A model generated the notes under the pieces. The model did no database searches. It was not told where the DNA came from and was given only the letters and a program-made list of their open reading frames with translations. From Euperipatoides rowelli (lineage: Eukaryota > Onychophora > Udeonychophora > Euonychophora > Peripatopsidae), in NCBI GenBank assembly GCA_003024985.2, contig PXIH01S0037170.1: 11,435 nt of DNA; one strand, given 5' to 3'. Made by a program: the position numbers and the translations under genes. This document shows, in pieces, positions 1 to 9,130 of this stretch. Each line of letters opens with the position of its first letter. Position 1 is the stretch's first letter.

Positions 1-379
1 GGATGTAATGAATCCTTTATGTTTGTATGATTTATTTAATTTGTTAAAATTTTAACTGTATCAAAATTATTTAAGACACTTTTTAAATCTTTGTTTTTGA
101 TTGAGAGTGGCGTGTTGATCTCGTCTGCCTTCTTGCCTCCCACCCTACCTTTCTAAAATCCATGTCAATGTCAAAACCTATAGTAACAGCCCCGAGTAAA
201 GTTTGGAGCGGGGTGGTCTGATGGCATACGTTTTTCAATGCGTTTCTCTCATTCATTTCTTAGCTTTGAATTGTATTTGATATTTGCTGTTTAATTAATG
301 TTATTAAATATATTTTGAATTAATATTTTAAACCTTTGTTTCTAATGTGTTTGTCAAAGCTAGTTTAGATTAATTATAT
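1..379. other. AT-rich DNA with one small open frame in a GC-richer patch
   Basis: No recognisable gene is visible. Bases 105-218 form a 38-codon open frame on the plus strand between TGA (102-104) and TGA (219-221), in a patch clearly richer in G and C than its surroundings. Its translation ends ...SKVWSGVV and contains a SMSMSKPIVTAP stretch, which I do not recognise. It could be the end of a terminal exon whose 3' untranslated region runs rightward into T-rich DNA, but there is no start codon at its head, no clear splice acceptor and no homology I can recall. From about 240 onward the sequence is simple AT-rich DNA. Confidence 0.5.
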
Positions 380-1438
380 TTGAATTTTATTTGAAAATTG
401 TGGTCACTCTAAAGTATGAGTTAGGATGTAATTTTTATTATACGTCACAAATGTCACAAATGCCGTTTTAAATGTTTGAATCTATACAACTACTGTATGA
501 ACTTTGATTTAATAAACTTTGAAAATGTGCGTGTATAGGAAGCTAAACTTACATGCTTATAAACTCTATCTTGTTATCAAGGGACTGTTAGAACAATATA
601 AATGTAAGCTTGAACATTTTCACTTGAGTAATTCCGCCATAGATAAATCTGACTCCCACTGTGTTGCTGATTTTATCTTGAGTTCTATTGTGTTATTGCT
701 CTTCTGACCAGCATCTCCGCACTCCGCATTTGCGTATAATATTGCACAATGGGAAATTCCATCCAAAATCCACATGTAGCAACCTGTGTGGACTGTTTCT
801 AATTTTTGGAACAACGCTGTGAAAAAAGTCGAACTATTTGGATTATTTGCTAGTCAACCTATTGCAAATTTGCAAACATTAAAACAAAGGAAAACTTACA
901 AAAATCTACGTAAAGAAAAATGTGTAATTGGGATTCTACTATCATCCCAGTATAAAAGGAAAAAACTTGGAATTTTTATAGATAGGCCATATAAGTATCA
1001 ATCATCATACTATACTTTTTTTATCTTGAAAAAATGCTGAAGTAATGTATAGAAGATTATATCCGCCATTTTAGGAAAATGTCTGCCGATGTTTGTTAAA
1101 CCGATGAAATGTGCCCGTTTGAAGTTTTGTTAAAATGTCAAATAAAAGTAATTAATCTTCTCTCAACCAGTATTTTTCAGATGTCCACAGTGCTGATGTT
1201 TACAGAGTAAAAATTCCAACTGCAGAGTTTTACCAATAGATGTCTTTCAATTTATAAATTTGTAAGTTGCAAGCGGAGTTCAAAATTAATTTGTGTTTCC
1301 CAAACCAAAAAATAAAAAGAATTTTCTTCGTGAGATCTCAAAGGACATTAACTTTGCACTGCGTAAGTAAATGCCCAAAAATACGACAATAATTTAGTTT
1401 TAGTTAGAGAATTAGAGTGACCACACAATTAAATTCAA
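380..1438. mobile_element. Candidate decayed DNA element bounded by inverted repeats (tentative)
   Basis: The left end carries TTGAATTT (380-387) and, eight bases on, AATTGTGGTCACTCTAA (396-412). The right end, read on the minus strand, carries TTGAATTT (1438-1431) followed directly by AATTGTGTGGTCACTCTAA (1430-1412). The inner blocks are identical except for one extra TG, and the same two words appear in the same order from the outside inward. That pattern is expected of terminal inverted repeats about 1.06 kb apart. The interior is AT-rich and shows no transposase motif. Two short open frames (519-707 and 786-1040) give lysine- and leucine-rich peptides with no family resemblance. No clean target-site duplication can be fixed because the flanks are low-complexity. 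A non-autonomous or eroded Tc1/mariner-like or other DNA element is possible, but chance similarity in AT-rich DNA cannot be excluded. Confidence 0.35.
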
Positions 1439-4400
1439 TGTATGATTTTTATTCAATTTGATTTGAAAGAAATTAATGATATAAATCTGAATCATTAAAT
1501 AATGAATTTTATATTTGTAAATTTTAATATGTTCAGCTACGGCCAATTGGCCACAAAAAATTTTAATCCGTTTCCCTAAATCAAAATTATGGCGTGATCA
1601 ATTTATTTATGTTTAGTGCAGACTAGTCAGTGTTAGGGGTGTCCATACGTAAACTTTATATAGTCAGATATGTAGTTAGTTTTTTTTTATTAATTTTATG
1701 TTTTTATTTAGGCGTGCATGATAGGCTGCATTACAATATTCATAAATCTGGATATCAAGCAAGGTAATAATTAATTTTATTATATCTGTAGTCTTGAGTT
1801 ATTTCTCCGAATGGTTGTGTTACATAATGAGAGTAGGATGTTCCTTTACTTTTAGATACTGTCAAGTCAAGACGAAGAGATCCAAAAGTGTTATACATAA
1901 ACACGATTGTTAGTCAGCTTTAAGGCCACTTGTCTATTTGCATTAATATGATAGGGAAATCTCTCAATGTTGTGCATCCCCAGTACAACTTATGTTAGGC
2001 CAGGAAGATTCAATTTTAAACACAAAAATGAAATATAAAAATTAGGCCAATAAGTTAGGTACAGTAAGCTATCAGGCCGCACCCTAACAGTGCGGGGCGT
2101 GCTCCAAAGAAGAGTACCATCAAAGTGTTCCGGTGTACCTGGTAGACTTAGCATTTACACACATGTACAATTAGATTGTCACTAGTAATGGCAAACATAG
2201 GCAATTAGGAACAACTTAAATAAAGTTGTAATATTTTATAATTATCGTTCGACTCCGTTGTTTATTTCTTTTGATTACAGTTTGACTGTTTATTTAAATT
2301 TATTAGTTAGGGTTGTTTGACCATAGTCATGATTTTGCCAGACTATTTTGACCGGTGTAGTCTGGTAGGATATGGCCAAACAGATGTAACACAATATTCT
2401 AGCTGGGATTCAGTGAAATGTGAAATAGCATGTTGTATTCCCCTTTCACGTCTTGTATTTTATTGTATATTTAAAAAATGAGTGTTGTGACATGGTGGGG
2501 GGTCACAACATATTTTGACAACCTTGACATGGATTTTTGAACCTGCGTCTTCTGTAAGGGGGAGGGAAAAATTAATCTAAATGTATGAAATGTATTTTTT
2601 TTTGTGTTTAAATAATATTGTAAGTTCTTCTCGCAAACTTGCAAAATTATTATACATTTTGCCGTCCGCGCCGCCTTGAGCCGGTTTGATAGTTCAATTT
2701 AGGAGAGGGGGAGATTTTAAAATGTTAGGTTTTTTTTGTTTAAAATCTTTAAAAGTTAAAGTAGAAAGGTTATTTTTTCCAATGTCAGTAATTTAATTTT
2801 TGAGTAAAATTTAAAGTAAGTTTTAAAATATGCTTAAGTTAATTCTTTTTCTCCCCTTTTCTTTTACTTGGAATTTCAATCCCGTACCTGCAGGATTAAA
2901 CTTTTAATTAATTTATTTTTAATTTAAATTTTTAATTCTTCTAACCCAAGTCAGATCCTTGAATTAAAATTTGTTAAAAATTTAATGACTGGTTTTCTTA
3001 TTTTTTTTATACATATTTGATCTCAAAATAAAATTTCAGATGAGTTAGTTTTTTGTATTATTTAAATAAATCTTTTACACAAATATTGCTTACGTCATCA
3101 ATTTTTGTACAGTCCAAGATGTTTGTTTAAATAAACCTTTTTTAAATTTTTTTTTCTGATTTAAGTTTCCTGTGAATGTTTGGGCAAAGTAAATTCGTTT
3201 TTGCCAAAGTAAAGTTGAGTTAAAAATGTTCAAAGTAATAAAAGTATTGTGATTAAGTTTTTTTTAAATGCAATTTAAATAAGGGCCCACCCTAATAATG
3301 TGTTTGCTTAATAAAGTTAAACGTGATCTGTCAGTAAAGTTTGTGATAGTTTTTTTATGAATGGAAGTCATATTGAATTCTTTGCCATTGCATCCAGAGG
3401 GTTTATTATAGTTTTGTAAATTGGTTTATTTTTCAAGATTTTATCTTTGTTAAATTAAAGTAATTTTAGTAATGTAAGTTGTGCATATTGGATTGTGTAA
3501 AATCGGTTCTAATCTTTTTAATATTTTATTTATTTTTTGTCTATAATGCCTAAGCTTTGCCAAAGTCAAATTTGAGTTTGTTAAAATTTTTAAAATTTTT
3601 TACACCAACCTAGCCGTTTGGTGAATGTCATAAAATTGGTTAAATATTTATCTTGTCAAACTTTGAGTTGAATTTTATTTCATTAAATAATTACAAATAG
3701 AGTAATTTATGACAAAATTATCATCAAACCATATTTTAATTGAATTTGACAATCTTTTTTTAAAATTTAAATTTCTTGTTGAATTTATGTAGATGTTAAT
3801 GTAAAATTTTAAATTCTTTAAATTTTGAATTTTCGATCGTGAATCAAAGATTTTTTTAAATTGTTTTTTAAATAAAGTAAAGTGATTTTCTTTAATAATA
3901 CCTGTCACGTGTTGTGGTTTAGTCTGTTTACAATTATAAGCAGTGTATTAGTAATGTTAAGATTCAGATCAAATCTTGTTAGTTAAAATAGGGTTTTTTT
4001 CTACAGTATATTTTAATTTGTCTCCTGTCAGCTTGTGGGGAGTTAACCGGATTGACTGTTTTTTGTGACAAGTTGCGTGAGTACTAAAACGTAGTACAGT
4101 TAGTTAATAGCATTGTATCTGAACACCGTTTTGGATTTGGATGGAATTTTTTTGTAATTAATTTTAAAAATGTTGTTTAGTCATTCTAGTATGATCTTTG
4201 ATGCATGACGAGATTTTTTTTTTCCATTTTTTTTAATTTTTATTGATTTCCTTAATTGGTACAGTATTGTGCTAAAATTTCAAATTTCGTTTTTTTTTAA
4301 TTTATTGATTTTTTTTCTTTCAAAATTGTTTGATGCATACAGTATCCTTGCATGCATTTGGTCATATAAAGGGGATATTATGATGTTAGTATAGGTGTCT

Positions 4401-4530
4401 TAGTAATCACTATGAAACCTTGCCTATACTCTGTAAATATAGCTTCATTAGCCTAATAGTATCATACAATTTACCTTTCGGGCCTAATTACTTGATCAAA
4501 CAATGACATACCAGGAGTGGGAATCCTGCA
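1439..4530. other. Long AT-rich, T-skewed stretch with no gene
   Basis: About 3.1 kb without a supportable gene. The plus strand is visibly richer in T than A and in G than C, with many runs of 7-10 T, many ATTTA words and numerous AATAAA hexamers (for example near 2218, 3066, 3128 and 3310). This could fit a long intron or 3' untranslated region transcribed rightward, but the same features arise by chance at this composition. Small local items are a perfect 12-bp palindrome GGCCAATTGGCC (1541-1552), an inverted repeat CCAGACT...AGTCTGG with a 14-base loop near 2340-2366, a short GC spike (2661-2684), and two similar T-tract/ATTGAT segments near 4221 and 4289. The minus-strand open frame at 3675-3908 is Asn/Lys/Ile-rich low-complexity translation and not a gene. 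Confidence 0.6.
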
Positions 4531-4545
4531 CTTTCACCTATATTT
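4531..4545. repeat. Target-site duplication, left copy (SINE 3' side)
   Basis: CTTTCACCTATATTT is repeated exactly at 4811-4825, on the other side of the tRNA-like element. A perfect 15-bp direct repeat bracketing a pol III-type sequence is the usual mark of LINE-assisted retroposition. Confidence 0.8.
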
Positions 4546-4810
4546 TTTTAAAAAAAAAATAAGTTAACCAGTAGCCTACCTTATTTTAATTTTTTTATAT
4601 ACATTTATTTTAATTCTTGGTTATACATTTATAACATCCAGTAATACATAGAAGGATATAGCATATAATAGCCTACATGATGAAAATAGAACTCCAGTAG
4701 GCTACATAATTTATATTTTTGCAAACATAATTTGCTCTCCTTCGGTACTTGAACCCATCCGTCACATTACAATCGAACACCGAGTGATATTACTCGGCTA
4801 GGCCCACATG
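4546..4810 (-). mobile_element. tRNA-derived SINE, 265 bp, minus strand
   Basis: The element reads right to left. Its tRNA-like head lies at about 4810-4735, followed by a roughly 180-bp unrelated AT-rich body and a simple T10/A-rich tail (4560-4546). The head has an A box matching the pol III consensus (TAGCCGAGTAA, 4800-4790) and a B-box-like GGTTCAAGTACC (4755-4744). Their starts are 45 bases apart, almost the spacing in a real tRNA. A strong D-arm hairpin (CCGAGT/ACTCGG) is present, but the acceptor and anticodon stems do not pair well, so this is a SINE head and not a working tRNA. Perfect 15-bp duplications flank it, so the insertion is probably fairly young. The body contains three GTAGCCTA/TAGGCTAC words, two of which form an 8-bp stem (4669-4676 with 4697-4704). 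I do not recognise the family. Confidence 0.78.
4744..4800 (-). promoter_or_regulatory. Internal pol III promoter (A box and B box) of the SINE
   Basis: On the minus strand, TAGCCGAGTAA (4800-4790) fits the TRGCNNAGTNG A-box pattern. GGTTCAAGTACC (4755-4744) fits GGTTCRANNCC with one extra base near its end. The A-box to B-box start distance of 45 bases is close to the 44 expected for a tRNA with a short variable loop. Whether it is still transcribed cannot be judged; the extra base may weaken the B box. Confidence 0.7.
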
Positions 4811-4825
4811 CTTTCACCTATATTT
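4811..4825. repeat. Target-site duplication, right copy (SINE 5' side)
   Basis: An exact copy of CTTTCACCTATATTT found at 4531-4545. It abuts the start of the tRNA-like head and so fixes the 5' boundary of the SINE at 4810. Confidence 0.8.
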
Positions 4826-5705
4826 AAATAAAATTCCAACTTCTACTCTTAAGTAAATAAATTTTAGTGGTAGAAGCACATTAATCTACATTATTCTTGA
4901 TTTTGTCTTTTGTTTTTAACTAAATAGAAAATAATAAAGCTATTATAAAAATTGGAGACGGGGACAATAAAAATATTTTATTTCAAAATATTAGCTAAAA
5001 GTTCAAATTGAAATTATTCCATCCACTTTCTTCATTTGTTTGAAAATAATCGTCCATTTGGGATGTAAAAAATATTCTACCAACTTTAATAAATGAATTC
5101 GTTTCTTTTATTATGTCATTTGTGTACTCATCTTGAACTGTTTTAATTCTCCAATTTTGTTTTCATGGCAGAAGATCAAGTGCTTTGACCATTTTTAATT
5201 TAGATTCCTTTCTTTACTTTCTTTTTTTTTACTTCACTTTTAAAGTGTAACTATCAATGGTTTCCACTCCAATGATTATCGGTGATTTCTGACCCCCTAA
5301 GTGACGACAATCTTCCTGTTCTACTGGCATGATTTAATGACAGAAACCTTTCAAATGCTTGTCTACGATAGAAATGTTCACTCCCTGTGAATTAAAATGC
5401 CAACGTCCTAAAGAATATTATCCCAGTCTATTATACAATATTCATGCATCAACAACTTTTAGGCACAAATTTCAGTTTTTTTGTGAATGCGTGTCATCTT
5501 AATATATAGCAGTTTCAAACATTAAAAGGATCGTTCAGTTAAGTGAAATCCAATATTCTAGATTTCTTCATTAGTTGACACTTTGATTCACATTTTAAAA
5601 AAAAAAAGCTAACATTTCTGCAAATGATTTGTAAAGTTTTAAGGTGAAGACAAATGGATTTAAAATATAATTTGAATGATAAACAATAGAATCATATATT
5701 ATACT
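4826..5705. other. AT-rich spacer without a gene
   Basis: About 880 bp of AT-rich sequence lie between the SINE and the tetranucleotide block. No open frame of useful length, RNA gene or transposon terminus could be supported. Short poly(T) and poly(A) runs occur near 5221-5230 and 5598-5608. Confidence 0.6.
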
Positions 5706-6008
5706 TTCTATTTATCTATCTATATCCATCCATCCGTCCGCCCGTCCGTCCTTCCACTCGTCCGCCTTCCAGTCCATCCGTAGTCCGTCCCTCCATCCGC
5801 CCATCCATCCAGCCAGCCAGCCAAACAGCCACCCAGCCGTCTATTCGTCCGTCCATCCATCCATCCAGTCGCCAGCCATCCACCCACCTACCAACCCACC
5901 CATCCACCCCTTCCAGCCACCCATCCAACCAACCAATCAACCAACCAACTAACAAACTAACTAATGTCTATCTAACTATCCATCTAACTAACTATTTATC
6001 TATCTATA
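5706..6008. repeat. Compound tetranucleotide microsatellite block (TATC / CATC-CGTC / AACC-AACT)
   Basis: About 300 bp built from four-base words and their variants. It opens with TATC repeats (about 5709-5723), continues as a long CATC/CGTC/CGCC core with CAGC and CTTC interruptions (about 5724-5915), shifts to AACC then AACT words (about 5920-5990) and closes with TATC again (about 5995-6008). The plus strand is strongly C-rich and G-poor. The minus-strand open frame at 5716-5955 (Gly-Trp-Asp-rich, GWLDGW-like) is a direct by-product of the repeat and is not a gene. The layout suggests one (TATC)n locus whose middle mutated to CATC/CGTC and spread by slippage. Confidence 0.95.
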
Positions 6009-6159
6009 TTTTTTATTTGTCATGCAGGTGCAAAATGATATGTTAGAAGTTGTGAACTCCTTTGATGCAGAGGCTTAGCATGACTGTTTGGTACCGGGGC
6101 TGAGCTGACTTTTGACACCCTCTTAAAAAATATTTTGATAACCTTTTTTTTTTTTTTTA

Positions 6160-6241
6160 GTTGTCTGGAAGTTTTGTTGAACGTCCATCATATTTTAATA
6201 AGCTGTCTGGATGTTTTGTTGACCATCTATCATTTTGATAA
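6160..6241. repeat. 42-bp tandem duplication inside the MITE
   Basis: Two adjacent copies each begin G(T/C)TGTCTGGA(A/T)GTTTTGTTGA and end with an ATTTT(A/G)ATAA word. The first starts at 6160 and the second at 6202. A TATTTTGATAA word at 6131-6141, just before the T tract, resembles the end of the unit and may be a remnant of a further copy. Confidence 0.8.
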
Positions 6242-6256
6242 ACACTACAACGATGC

Positions 6257-6388
6257 TCCCTTTACCCCAACCAACTCTGCACCCTCACACCCCACACAAC
6301 AGTACACCCTCACCTATAACCCTGCACCCTCACACCCAACCCTGCACCTTCACACCCCACCCTACTATCCCCCACCCCACCTACCCAT
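6257..6388. repeat. C/A-rich low-complexity minisatellite-like tract inside the MITE
   Basis: About 130 bp of the plus strand are almost free of G and consist of variants of ACCCTCAC, CACCCCAC and CCCTGCA. The tract is bounded by AT-rich and A-tract sequence. It looks like slippage expansion of a short CACCC-type word, not coding sequence. Confidence 0.75.
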
Positions 6389-6493
6389 AAAAAAAATAAA
6401 ATAAAAAAAAAGGAATTTTTTTTTTTTGCAAACTCCACCCCTTTGGTGGTACCCGAGGCGAACCAAACCCCTTGTTACGCCTCTGCTTTGTGG

Positions 6494-8164
6494 CTGATAA
6501 TGTTGGAGATCATTTAAATTAAATGAAAATTAAACCACAGTAATGACAGATAAAGTAGATTTTTTAAAACAGTAAGGAATATTCATCTTTAGTCCTTATA
6601 TTAAGTTACTTGCAATCAAATATTTTGTTATCAGAAAGTCCCATATGTTATATTTTTATCTTGACTTGGTCATCAACACCTTGATTAGATACTAATATTT
6701 TGATATTTCTAATATGAAAATAATATTGAAGTTTCCACAATGAAGTTGTAAATTTTGTTGAATCTAGGATTTAATGATTTGTACATCAGAGCAGAGGTAA
6801 GCAAAGATTAGAAGATTTTCAAAGCATTGTTGAGTTGATGTTGGATTATACAGTTGATATTGGGGTAAGTCCTAACAAGCTAATATCCAAATTTAAAATA
6901 TTTAGTATTGATTTAAATCTTGTACCCTGATGGAAGTGCTGACTTTAAGAAAGATCAGGCTTCTTGCAGTGGACACAAACTGGAGTTAGAGTTGCACTGT
7001 TATTGTAAAGGAATCTGGATGAAACAGTTTAGCCATGTAGAAATCTCCAGTATTGGTTTTGAATTTAGGGAGGGGACACTTGTTTTTTCCACCATTTTAA
7101 TGATTATGATGAACCTGGAGGTCAGTATTAGACTGTCCTGAACGGAATATGAAGATGTGCACATATGTGATAATTGCTCAACTCAAATATATGTACATTT
7201 TTTACATTTGAGGCTTGTTCAAAATTATCAGAAGAATTTGCCATTCTGTAACACTGATAATTAGGGAGGGAAGGGCAATTCTGCCACTCATCCATTGCTT
7301 GCTAGATGACTAAGGTTGTGAGGTACAAGTGTGAATGAACACCGAGTGCTTTATTGTATACATACTGATATAATCCATATATACAATGTAACAATCACCT
7401 AATGCTTGTACTATAGAGTTAATTGTGACAAGGTATTTTATTTTAAACATCATAGATGAACTTTATATGCGAGAAGTGGAAGGAATACCTGAGGATAATT
7501 TAAAATTTATAAATTGAACAAATCAATATATGGATTGAAACAGGTGACACACAACTGTAATATACAAATTAAAAAATTCTCAACAAACATAAAATACCAA
7601 TTGAGTATAAATGATCAGTGTTCTATGCAAAGGAGTAGGACACAAAACTTTCCTTCTGATCCATGTTGATGACCTCTAAATTAAGTGATGACTATTCGGA
7701 TATGATTAATAAACTCAGTCTGAAATATCAAATAAAATTTTTTTGATACTTGAGATGCTATTTGGAACTCAGTTCTCACATATTTAAATCTACGGTTCAA
7801 GACAGTGTATTATACTTGCATCAAATTCCCAAAATAAACAAACTCCTGGAAAAAACATAGCATACTGCAATGTAAACCAGCCAGCATTTACATGATCCCT
7901 GATTGTAAAAGGCTCAAGAGAAGATACTAAGTTCACCTTTGAATACCAATAAGAAATATCAGGACATACAGGTCTCTTTGCTATACATGAACATTAGTAC
8001 TAGACATGCAATACTGTATATCTAGATATAAAAATACTGGAAAGAAAAGTGGTTAGTCTTAATAAATATGACTGGAAAGGGTTAAGCGAGTGATGAGGTA
8101 CCTCAGGTACCCTACGGAACAGGTATTGGAAATAGGGGACAAGGAGAAATAAAATTTGATATCA
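6494..8164. other. AT-rich DNA without a supportable gene
   Basis: About 1.7 kb with no intact gene. The open frame at 6920-7141 starts at an ATG but has no recognisable motif and stands alone. A 12-base word GAACACCGAGTG at 7336-7347 also occurs inside the SINE head (4775-4786), without the A or B box around it. Near 7652-7674 one plus-strand frame reads LLIHVDDL before a stop, which faintly recalls a reverse transcriptase YxDD motif. Flanking frames are broken and I do not call it. A GGTACC-rich palindromic word (GAGGTACCTC) lies near 8096-8105. Confidence 0.5.
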
Positions 8165-8338
8165 GTGATGCTGACTGTAAGGGGACCTCAGGACCTTGAA
8201 GTCTACTTTGGGACAAGGGCACCTTTTGAGAAGCTCCATAACCAGTTGCTCTTTCAGAAAGTAAACCTGTGTCAGTCCATCCAGCACTGAAGCAGAGTAC
8301 ATATCAGCTGCATCATCAGCATAAGAAATGGTATGGTT
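8165..8338 (-). pseudogene. Reverse-transcriptase-like fragment with a YADD motif (possible BEL/Pao-type retroelement remnant)
   Basis: The minus strand is open for 58 codons between TGA (8341-8339) and TGA (8164-8162). The translation starts NHTISYADDAADMYS and continues with LKEQLVMELLKR. YxDD is the catalytic motif of reverse transcriptases. In BEL/Pao elements it is followed by a helix rich in Leu/Gln and then a basic stretch, and the LKEQLVMELLKR segment about 18 residues on fits this loosely. Codon-level sequence here is richer in G and C than its surroundings, which supports former coding. The expected GGF.LRKW-like block is not recognisable. I see no flanking retroelement domains or long terminal repeats, so it is a short relic at best, and the family assignment is inference. 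Chance occurrence of YADD remains possible. Confidence 0.35.
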
Positions 8339-8640
8339 TCAGAGATTTCTGTCCTTATTAAACAACAAATAATTTTATTCACAGATAACACTGATAAAGA
8401 TTTTATCACAAGAAATGTATTGAGTGTTTTCTATGTATTTTGTAGTGCTGAATTCAAATATGCCATCAGAATTTGTCTATCATCCTTAGTTTGTTTTTAT
8501 GTGATAAGCAATCTAACATATCTACTAAAACTAACATTTTTGTTATTATAATAATATTACTGTATATCTGGTGAGTATTGTATTTTGAAGAGGTTATATC
8601 ACTTATACTCATCTAATCACAATAAGTAGTCTATGTGATT

Positions 8641-8654
8641 CATGCTTAAGCATG
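8641..8654. repeat. 14-bp perfect palindrome
   Basis: CATGCTTAAGCATG is its own reverse complement. It stands in AT-rich DNA with no neighbouring gene, so no operator role can be inferred. Confidence 0.7.
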
Positions 8655-8964
8655 CTGGGTAAATTCCAGAGTTACCTGCACAACATGTCCATGCAAACAA
8701 GGTGTTATCATTAACATAAACCAGCCACTGTAAGTTGTGTGTGGATCTTGTACATCATTTGAGTTGTTTAGTGAAGTGGTGCACAATAGGTTTAGAATTA
8801 TTATTTGTTTTTCACAGTATTTTATTTTTTGCAATGCCATACACTTGTGTCAATCAACCAAAAATGTTTGCTATATATGTTTGTAAACTTTCTTATAAAT
8901 CCCAAGAAGACATTTTTACTGCAATGGTTAANAAGTCATATGAACTATATTTTGTGACCAGGAT

Positions 8965-8985
8965 AAATCATGGGCCCCATGATTT
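8965..8985. repeat. 21-bp palindrome with 10-bp arms and a single central base
   Basis: The arms AAATCATGGG and CCCATGATTT are perfect reverse complements around one C. The pairing stops abruptly on both sides. It lies 33 bases after the N at 8932. Confidence 0.75.
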
Positions 8986-9130
8986 GTAGTAATTGTTTAA
9001 GGTTACTAACCCACTGGTTAAAGACAACTTGCCACATGCCTTAGGCTTACCAATAGTTTGGACAGAACCAAAATATTGCTGTTTTTGTTTAACAAACAAT
9101 CCAGGTATCTCGGGGAAATAAAAACATACT

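Larger units (their letters stand above)
6068..6485. mobile_element. hAT-like MITE, 418 bp, non-autonomous
   Basis: The left end begins CAGAGGCTTAGCATG and reaches TTTGGT. The right end, read on the minus strand, begins CAGAGGCGTAACAAG and also reaches TTTGGT, so about 24 terminal bases match with five or six differences and one indel. Eight-base flanks CTTTGATG (6060-6067) and CTTTGTGG (6486-6493) agree at six of eight positions, as expected for an aged hAT target duplication. CAG-starting termini plus an 8-bp duplication are characteristic of the hAT superfamily. The interior has no transposase. It holds a 15-base T tract, a 42-bp tandem duplication and a C-rich low-complexity stretch. The open frame at 6135-6404 only reflects these repeats. 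Confidence 0.7.
8339..9130. other. AT-rich DNA without a gene; short palindromes and one ambiguous base
   Basis: About 790 bp with no supportable gene. Overlapping short open frames at 8333-8551, 8646-8840, 8735-8989 and 8968-9189 conflict with one another and show no family features. The sequence contains an N at 8932 and two short perfect palindromes, annotated separately. The last 100 bases lead into the 91-bp array without a transposon terminus that I can see. Confidence 0.55.

Noticed and set aside
213-223. TGGTCTGATGG as a second pol III A box
   Set aside because: The conserved A of the box is missing and no B box lies at the right distance.
519-1040. Three short open frames (519-707 plus, 620-814 minus, 786-1040 plus)
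   Set aside because: They are short, overlapping or conflicting, AT-biased, and without motif or homology that I recognise.
3675-3908. Minus-strand 77-residue open frame
   Set aside because: It is Asn/Lys/Ile/Phe-rich low-complexity translation expected from AT-rich DNA lacking stops by chance.
1-4530. Numerous AATAAA hexamers as polyadenylation signals
   Set aside because: They are too frequent at this base composition, and no downstream GU-rich element could be tied to any one of them with confidence.
4735-4810. A functional tRNA gene on the minus strand
   Set aside because: The promoter boxes and D arm are tRNA-like, but the acceptor and anticodon stems do not pair, and the whole lies within a target-duplication-flanked SINE.
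5716-5955. Minus-strand 79-residue Gly/Trp/Asp-rich open frame
   Set aside because: It is a direct translation of CATC/CGTC tetranucleotide repeats. The peptide only mirrors the repeat.
6135-6404. Plus-strand 89-residue frame with Pro/His/Thr-rich tail
   Set aside because: It lies wholly in the MITE and reflects its T tract, 42-bp duplication and C-rich tract.
6920-7141. Plus-strand 73-residue open frame
   Set aside because: No motif, no neighbouring exon signals and no recognisable family; a frame of this length is expected by chance.
7652-7674. LLIHVDDL in one plus-strand frame, like a reverse transcriptase YxDD block
   Set aside because: A stop follows at once and neighbouring frames give no consistent collinear reverse transcriptase blocks. 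It is too weak to call without a profile search.
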